Source of the DNA: Desulfonatronovibrio sp.
GTDB lineage: Bacteria > Desulfobacterota > Desulfovibrionia > Desulfovibrionales > Desulfonatronovibrionaceae
DNA: 9,490 nucleotides
Reading direction: 5' to 3'
NCBI GenBank assembly: GCA_003558575.1
Contig: PWPY01000317.1
Coordinates: forward strand, 1-9,490
The notes beneath the pieces are model-generated. The model was not told the DNA's origin. It saw nothing but the letters and a program-made list of their open reading frames with translations, and made no database searches. Below are positions 5,676-9,490 of the stretch, piece by piece (position 1 is the stretch's first letter; each line of letters opens with the position of its first letter). Made by a program: the position numbers and the translations under genes.

Positions 5676-6953
5676 TTAGTAATAATCTCCAATTAATCGA
5701 TCAATTAGAATAGAAGCCGCTGATCTCACGGACAGGTGGTTGAATGAACTCAGGTACGATACCGGCCTGAGAATTTCATCTGCTCTTGATAAAACGCTCT
5801 GACTCAACCCGTAGCCTGTCCCCAGTACAATCAATACTGGATGCGACTGTAATTTCCGGCGGATGCTCCCAAAAGTTGTATCACCTGGTCCACTGGCACT
5901 GGTGGCAACTATATGAGGCTTTATTCCGGTCTGTTCTTGAATCTTTTGAACTGCTTCTTCAAGATAGGAACAGATTTGTATTGTACTCAAAGCCATGGCC
6001 CGGTCTGGATTACCCTTGCCACCTGGACCCGCAGTCCAGTGGGAAACAAGCCTTTCAGCCAGAATCTGCTGGTCTTTTAAGGGAGTACAGATATAATATC
6101 CACCAAGCCCAAATGTTTCGGAAACGCGTGCTATATCGTGAATGTCTAAGTTTGTCAAAGAAGTTGTGCCTTCTTTTCCTTTTTTATTCATTACAGGCCA
6201 GTGAACAAGGGTTATATAAAGGTTTCTTGAAGGTCTGGGGCGTTCTATCTGTTTTAAAAAACTTATGTCCTCAGCAGACAGATCAGCTTCATCCAGAAGC
6301 TCGGGCCTGAATTTCAAAGTAGACTGCAGGGAGCATTCTCTTTTCCACTGAGCAATTTTTCCATGGTTTCCAGAAAGAAGGACTTGGGGAACACTATGGT
6401 TTTCATAATTTTCAGGTCTTGTGTAGTGAGGATATTCCAGAAGGCCCTTAGAAAAACTTTCGTCTCCCACAGACTCCTCTTTACCCATGAATCCGGGTAG
6501 AAATCTTGAAACAGACTCCATAAGACACAGGGCTGCAGACTCTCCACCATTGAGAACAAAATCTCCTGCTGAAATATGTTCAAAATCACACAGGTCTTCT
6601 AACCTGGCATCAATGCCTTCATATCTACCGCAAACTAAAGCTATATCTTTTTCCTGAGACAACCTGACTGCTGTTTCGTGGTTAAAAGGTTTTCCCTTGG
6701 GGGTGAGCAGAATTTTTCTACATCCCTGAGGCAGGGTTTTGACTGCCTGGTACAAAGGATCAACCATCATGACCATGCCAGGTCCCCCGCCATAAGGGCG
6801 GTCATCAACTGTGCTGTGTCGGTCTTTGGTAAAGTCTCTAGGGAATATAATGGATGTTTCCACGATTTTTTTTTCCAGAGCCTTGCCAAGGAGGCCACAG
6901 GATAGGGGAGACTCAAAAAATTCGGGAAGTATGGTTATGATATGAAAATGCAC
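5676..6953 (-). CDS. trmD: tRNA (guanine(37)-N1)-methyltransferase TrmD fused to a TM1570-like SPOUT methyltransferase domain
   Basis: TrmD makes m1G37 in tRNA to prevent frameshifting. Residues 1 to about 240 are a complete TrmD: RHSTVDDRPYGGGPGMVM (45-62), CGRYEGIDARLED (108-120), the trefoil-knot SAM-binding part GDFVLNGGE (130-138), then LLEYPHYTRPENY (171-183) and LLSGNHGKI (192-200). The protein is 425 residues against about 240-250 usual. Residues 244-425 form a second SPOUT-like domain with VLIVLGTGYGLS (373-384) and SFNHLSVRSAASILIDRL (403-420), resembling Thermotoga TM1570 (Pfam Methyltrn_RNA_4), whose target is not established. The start is GTG at 6953, confirmed by the MHFHIITILPE opening, but no good Shine-Dalgarno precedes it. 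The residue before SF in the general-base region is Glu165, where E. coli and Haemophilus have Asp. The gene lies 205 bp after rimM and 15 bp before rplS. Confidence 0.96.
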   Translation of the reverse strand: MHFHIITILPEFFESPLSCGLLGKALEKKIVETSIIFPRDFTKDRHSTVDDRPYGGGPGMVMMVDPLYQAVKTLPQGCRKILLTPKGKPFNHETAVRLSQEKDIALVCGRYEGIDARLEDLCDFEHISAGDFVLNGGESAALCLMESVSRFLPGFMGKEESVGDESFSKGLLEYPHYTRPENYENHSVPQVLLSGNHGKIAQWKRECSLQSTLKFRPELLDEADLSAEDISFLKQIERPRPSRNLYITLVHWPVMNKKGKEGTTSLTNLDIHDIARVSETFGLGGYYICTPLKDQQILAERLVSHWTAGPGGKGNPDRAMALSTIQICSYLEEAVQKIQEQTGIKPHIVATSASGPGDTTFGSIRRKLQSHPVLIVLGTGYGLSQSVLSRADEILRPVSYLSSFNHLSVRSAASILIDRLIGDYY

Positions 6954-7031
6954 AAGGGATACCAGGTAGGGTTAAGGTTAATTGGTCTGTACTGCTTCTC
7001 CACAACTCTTGGATATAGTTCTAATAGGTAG

Positions 7032-7122
7032 CTCTGGTCCATTAGTTCAGCAATCCAAGTCGGAATCGATTCTTTTGCATCATGCTTTTGATTTCAATTT
7101 GGACTTGGAATTGACACCAGAG
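7032..7122. repeat. Imperfect inverted repeat in the rimM-trmD gap
   Basis: Two nested pairs of arms share one centre. The outer pair is CTCTGGT (7032-7038) with ACCAGAG (7116-7122). The inner pair is TCCAAGTC (7054-7061) with GACTTGGA (7102-7109), extended outward by CAA/TTG across a one-base bulge and inward by AAT/ATT and GA/TC. Transcribed, this makes a branched or bulged hairpin of about 90 nt ahead of trmD. It is followed on the minus strand by mixed sequence without a T-run, so it does not look like an intrinsic terminator. It may be an RNA processing or control site, or an old palindromic insertion. No flanking direct repeat is evident. The rest of the 6954-7158 gap shows nothing I can name. 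Confidence 0.5.
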
Positions 7123-7158
7123 TGAGAAATGTAAGCGATTTGCATAATAGCTATTCCT

Positions 7159-7692
7159 TTATATCTCAATTCCGTATAGCTCCAGCAAACCTTCAGGAGG
7201 ATCAATTATAATTTTTTTATTTTCCGCATCAATACTTTTTATGAAAACTTCATTGACTGGAAAAAGTACTTCCTGGCCGGCTTCAGTCATTATTCTCCAG
7301 ACTTCAGATCCGTTATGATCCAGAAATTCATCAACGATGCCAAGGTAAGCCATATCAGGGAGGTAGACCCTGCACCCAAGAATTTCAAAAAGGTATGTTT
7401 CATCCTCGTCTAATTCAGGAATGTACTTGCGTTTTAAAAAAATATCTGCGCCCTGCCAGGTTTGGGCGGAGTCTCTACCCTGGATCTTATCAAGGATAAT
7501 CAGGTACTTATCCTTATGTTTTCTCCAGGAAACAATATTAAACATTTTTGGCTTTGAGCCTGGAAAGCCAAGAAAAAGGCGGGGCAGGCCAGATAAAAGC
7601 AAGGGGGAGTCAGCAAACCAGATTGTGCCTAACTCCCCCTTTAATCCGTGTGGCTTTAAAACCCTGCCGCAATCAATAAGGGCTTCAGCCAT
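7159..7692 (-). CDS. rimM: 16S rRNA processing/maturation factor RimM
   Basis: RimM helps assemble the head of the 30S subunit and binds S19. The 177-residue product has the N-terminal RimM domain with GRVLKPHGLKGELG (9-22) and the second, PRC-barrel domain starting about residue 97. The latter shows YLFEILGCRVYLP (100-112), LGIVDEFLDHNG (117-128), VLFPVNEVFIKSID (142-155) and the diagnostic end IIIDPPEGLLELY (161-173). Length and order are typical. The ATG at 7692 is 10 bp after the khpA stop and has only a weak upstream ribosome site, so coupling to khpA is likely. It is followed by a 205-bp gap, whereas rimM and trmD are usually almost adjacent. Confidence 0.95.
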   Translation of the reverse strand: MAEALIDCGRVLKPHGLKGELGTIWFADSPLLLSGLPRLFLGFPGSKPKMFNIVSWRKHKDKYLIILDKIQGRDSAQTWQGADIFLKRKYIPELDEDETYLFEILGCRVYLPDMAYLGIVDEFLDHNGSEVWRIMTEAGQEVLFPVNEVFIKSIDAENKKIIIDPPEGLLELYGIEI

Positions 7693-7702
7693 ATTTTTCA
7701 GG

Positions 7703-7936
7703 CTATTCTATAATTTCCAATACTGCCCGTTTCTTTGCCTTGGTAGACGCAGCACCAAGAATGGTCCGCATAGCTCTGGCAGTGCGTCCCTGCTTGCCTA
7801 TTACCTTTCCAAGATCTTCCTTAGCGACTTTGAGTTCGATCACGGAAGTCTGTTCTCCTTCGATTTCTGAAACCGCCACTTGATCCGGGTTGTCAACCAA
7901 TGATTTGGCAATGTACTCGATCAAATCTTTCAACAT
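7703..7936 (-). CDS. khpA: KH-domain RNA-binding protein KhpA
   Basis: This is a small RNA-binding protein of 77 residues, made of essentially one KH domain, with the RNA-contact loop [20 protein letters not shown] (41-60) around the invariant GxxG-type motif GKQG (47-50). KhpA proteins bind many RNAs and in some bacteria pair with KhpB. The gene is classically between rpsP and rimM, as here. The frame is open to a GTG at 7942, but that GTG is part of the ribosome-binding site GGAGGTGATT, so the start is the ATG at 7936. It lies 69 bp after rpsP and 10 bp before rimM. Confidence 0.95.
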   Translation of the reverse strand: MLKDLIEYIAKSLVDNPDQVAVSEIEGEQTSVIELKVAKEDLGKVIGKQGRTARAMRTILGAASTKAKKRAVLEIIE

Positions 7937-7940
7937 AATC

Positions 7941-7946
7941 ACCTCC
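7941..7946 (-). promoter_or_regulatory. khpA: Shine-Dalgarno that fixes the khpA start
   Basis: GGAGGT, continuing as GGAGGTGATT directly before the ATG at 7936, is a near-perfect complement of the 16S rRNA 3' end. It makes the GTG at 7942 part of the ribosome site rather than the start codon. Confidence 0.85.
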
Positions 7947-8005
7947 GATGTAAGTGCAATTCAAGAGAGATTTTGCGGTCCTTGGGAAGCTGGAAATATT
8001 ATTAA

Positions 8006-8245
8006 TCAGGAAGCAGTTTTTTTCATGAGCGAGCGGACAGTATCTGTAGGCTTGGCTCCCTGATCTAACCAGGCCTGCACCCTTTCCATGTTGATACTGA
8101 GTTCAACAGGTTCTTTCATTGGGTTGTAGTGTCCCAGATATTCCAAAGCTCTGCCGTCACGTCTGGTTTTGCTGTCCAGCGCAACAATACGATAAAAAGG
8201 CTTCTTTTTAGAGCCCATTCTTGTCAGTCTGATTCTCAATGCCAT
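8006..8245 (-). CDS. rpsP: 30S ribosomal protein S16
   Basis: S16 is an early-assembling 30S protein. The 79-residue product matches the family from the first residue: [21 protein letters not shown], then [15 protein letters not shown] (28-42), and a helix with [21 protein letters not shown] (54-74). The ATG at 8245 has GGGGGA 8 nt upstream. The gene follows ffh after 179 bp and precedes khpA by 69 bp, the usual head of the rpsP-khpA-rimM-trmD-rplS cluster. Any cluster promoter would be expected in the ffh-rpsP gap, but I cannot assign one with confidence. Confidence 0.98.
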   Translation of the reverse strand: MALRIRLTRMGSKKKPFYRIVALDSKTRRDGRALEYLGHYNPMKEPVELSINMERVQAWLDQGAKPTDTVRSLMKKTAS

Positions 8246-8299
8246 GTTTTAAATCCCCCATTTTTATAATATATTTATGTATGATAACAGATGGATTAT

Positions 8300-8333
8300 A
8301 AAAAATCAATCCTCACCAAGTATGGTGTTAAGG
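8300..8333 (-). terminator. Weak terminator-like hairpin between ffh and rpsP
   Basis: On the minus strand, CCT-(TTA-type bulge)-CACC, a 6-nt loop, then GGTG-AGG form a short bulged stem (8333-8311). ATTGATTTTTT follows. The stem has only 7 pairs with a bulge and the T-run is 4 nt away, so at most it would attenuate readthrough from ffh into rpsP. The rest of 8246-8424 is AT-rich, with a small AGTAT...ATACT palindrome at 8351-8369. Confidence 0.28.
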
Positions 8334-8424
8334 CTGCTATAGCCTGGGAGAGTATCTTTTAAAAATACTGTTAAAAATGAATTAAGCTTTTATTGTAAAT
8401 TCAAATCCAGTTTTGTCCATCTAA

Positions 8425-9490
8425 TTATTTTTTCTTTTTCTTACGTTTAATTTTTTTGCGTTTGGCTTTGGCCCGCGTTTTGGATGACGGCTGGCTACCT
8501 CCTGCTCCAGCTCCAGGCAATCCCGGCATTCCTGGCATTCCAGGTATGGAAGGCATGCCTTTTCCTCCACCTTTGCCTGTCATTTTCTGCATCATTTTCT
8601 GCATCTGTTCAAAATTGTTCAGCAGTTGGTTGACATCCTGAACAGTAGTTCCGCTTCCAGCAGCAATGCGTTTTTTTCTGGAAGCATTAAAAATTTTAGG
8701 ATTTCGCCTTTCAGCCGGTGTCATAGAGTTAATGATTGCTTCTATGCGAACCATTTCTTTTTCAGGAACTTTAAGATCTTTCAGCTTATCCTTGACCTTA
8801 CCCATTCCCGGGATCATTTTCAAAAGGCCTTCAATGGACCCCATTTTCTTGAGTCTGCGCATCTGTTTGCGAAAATCGTCCAGGTCAAACTGGGCCTTTT
8901 GAAATTTTTCCTGCAGATCTTTGGCCTCATCCTCCCCAATGTCAGACTGAGCCTTTTCAATAAGGGTCAGAATATCGCCCATACCCAGAATTCTGGAAGC
9001 TACTCTATCTGGATGAAACAATTCCAGGTCACTGAGTTTTTCACCTGTACCAATAAACTTGATGGGTTTCTGGGTCACCGACTTGATGGAAAGGGCAGCA
9101 CCGCCTCTGGCATCACCCTCCATTTTGGTCAAAATAATTCCGGTAATATCTAAAAGCTCGTTGAACTTCTGGGCGACATTGACCGCATCCTGTCCAGTCA
9201 TGGCATCGGCTACAAAGAGGATTTCATGAGGACTGCATTTTTCCTTAATCTGGACCAGCTCATTCATGAGCTTTTCATCAACATGAAGTCTTCCTGCAGT
9301 ATCCAGAAGCACAGCTGTATGTGCCTTTTGGGTAGCAACACTTACAGCCTGGGCACAGATATCCACAGGACTGTCTTCAGATGTTGAAGGGTGGACAGGC
9401 ATGTCCAGCTCCTGACCAAGCCTTGTGAGCTGGTCAATGGCTGCAGGTCTGTAGACGTCCGCAGGTACAAGGTAGGGAGTATATTTAAGT
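8425..9490 (-). CDS. ffh: Signal recognition particle protein Ffh (N-terminus outside window)
   Basis: Ffh is the SRP GTPase that binds 4.5S RNA and signal peptides and delivers ribosomes to FtsY at the membrane. The frame is open to the right edge: 354 residues are visible and roughly 100-150, including the N domain and P-loop, lie outside. The ATG at 9402 is internal, because upstream codons read VPADVYRPAAIDQL, a conserved G-domain motif. Next come DTAGRLHVDEKLMNEL (G3), ADAMTGQDAVN, and the G4 region LTKMEGDARGGAALS. The M domain has GLLKMIPGMGK, MTPAERRNP and the RNA-binding RKKRIAAGSGTTVQDVNQLL. The C-terminus is Met-rich (QMQKMMQKM), then Gly/Pro/Met repeats, then a very basic tail. 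The fourth G4 residue is Glu rather than the usual Asp. The stop is TAA at 8427-8425. Confidence 0.97.
   Translation of the reverse strand, partial: LKYTPYLVPADVYRPAAIDQLTRLGQELDMPVHPSTSEDSPVDICAQAVSVATQKAHTAVLLDTAGRLHVDEKLMNELVQIKEKCSPHEILFVADAMTGQDAVNVAQKFNELLDITGIILTKMEGDARGGAALSIKSVTQKPIKFIGTGEKLSDLELFHPDRVASRILGMGDILTLIEKAQSDIGEDEAKDLQEKFQKAQFDLDDFRKQMRRLKKMGSIEGLLKMIPGMGKVKDKLKDLKVPEKEMVRIEAIINSMTPAERRNPKIFNASRKKRIAAGSGTTVQDVNQLLNNFEQMQKMMQKMTGKGGGKGMPSIPGMPGMPGLPGAGAGGSQPSSKTRAKAKRKKIKRKKKKK

Noticed and set aside
5786..6310. Plus-strand 174-residue open frame opposite the C-terminal domain of trmD
   Set aside because: The opposite strand encodes a conserved SPOUT-like domain; the plus frame has no recognisable features.
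6314..6589. A 91-residue minus-strand frame inside trmD
   Set aside because: It is a different frame of the same strand within the conserved TrmD core, so it does not indicate a frameshift; the main frame is intact across it.
7937..7942. KhpA starting at GTG 7942
   Set aside because: This GTG is part of the GGAGGTGATT ribosome-binding site for the ATG at 7936.
8626..9153. Plus-strand 175-residue open frame opposite ffh
   Set aside because: It is antisense to the conserved Ffh G and M domains and shows no motif of its own.

Overview
The window is a compact block of genes that all read on the minus strand, so transcription runs from right to left. In that order it holds ffh (entered mid-gene), rpsP, khpA, rimM, trmD, rplS, rnhB, yraN, rsmI, a mannose-family PTS IID gene, ptsH, ptsI and the start of an mlaE-type permease gene that runs off the left edge. 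The ffh-rpsP-KH-rimM-trmD-rplS-rnhB-yraN-rsmI order, continuing into PTS IID, HPr and Enzyme I, is from memory the arrangement in Desulfovibrio and relatives. The trmD product also carries a second C-terminal methyltransferase domain, which fits that group. I infer a Desulfovibrionales-type sulfate reducer (Desulfobacterota), with AT-richer DNA than classical Desulfovibrio. This rests on gene order and protein character, not on a database search.

Right part (about 5300-9490) is translation and secretion housekeeping: the signal-recognition-particle GTPase Ffh, ribosomal proteins S16 and L19, the RNA-binding KH protein, the 30S maturation factor RimM, and the tRNA m1G37 methyltransferase TrmD fused to a TM1570-like SPOUT domain. 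Middle part (3456-5234) is a tightly packed trio, rnhB, yraN and rsmI, with overlaps of 46 and 65 bp and a 1-bp TGATG junction into the IID gene. Left part (1-3456) is the PTS group plus the permease: a membrane IID subunit, HPr (His23), Enzyme I (His192, Cys504), then the first 85 residues of an MlaE-family lipid-transport permease.

Most gene junctions are short or overlapping, which suggests an operon or coupled operons. Three gaps stand out. The 323-bp gap between IID and ptsH is almost filled by a long imperfect palindrome (2422-2687): two 100-nt inverted arms, a 66-nt centre and the 8-bp direct repeat AAAAAATT on both outer edges. It looks like a MITE-type insertion and is the most unusual item here. 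The 205-bp gap between rimM and trmD holds a second, unrelated imperfect inverted repeat (7032-7122). The 179-bp gap between ffh and rpsP holds only weak hairpins. I saw no rRNA, tRNA, CRISPR array, complete IS element or phage gene, and no defence or biosynthetic system.
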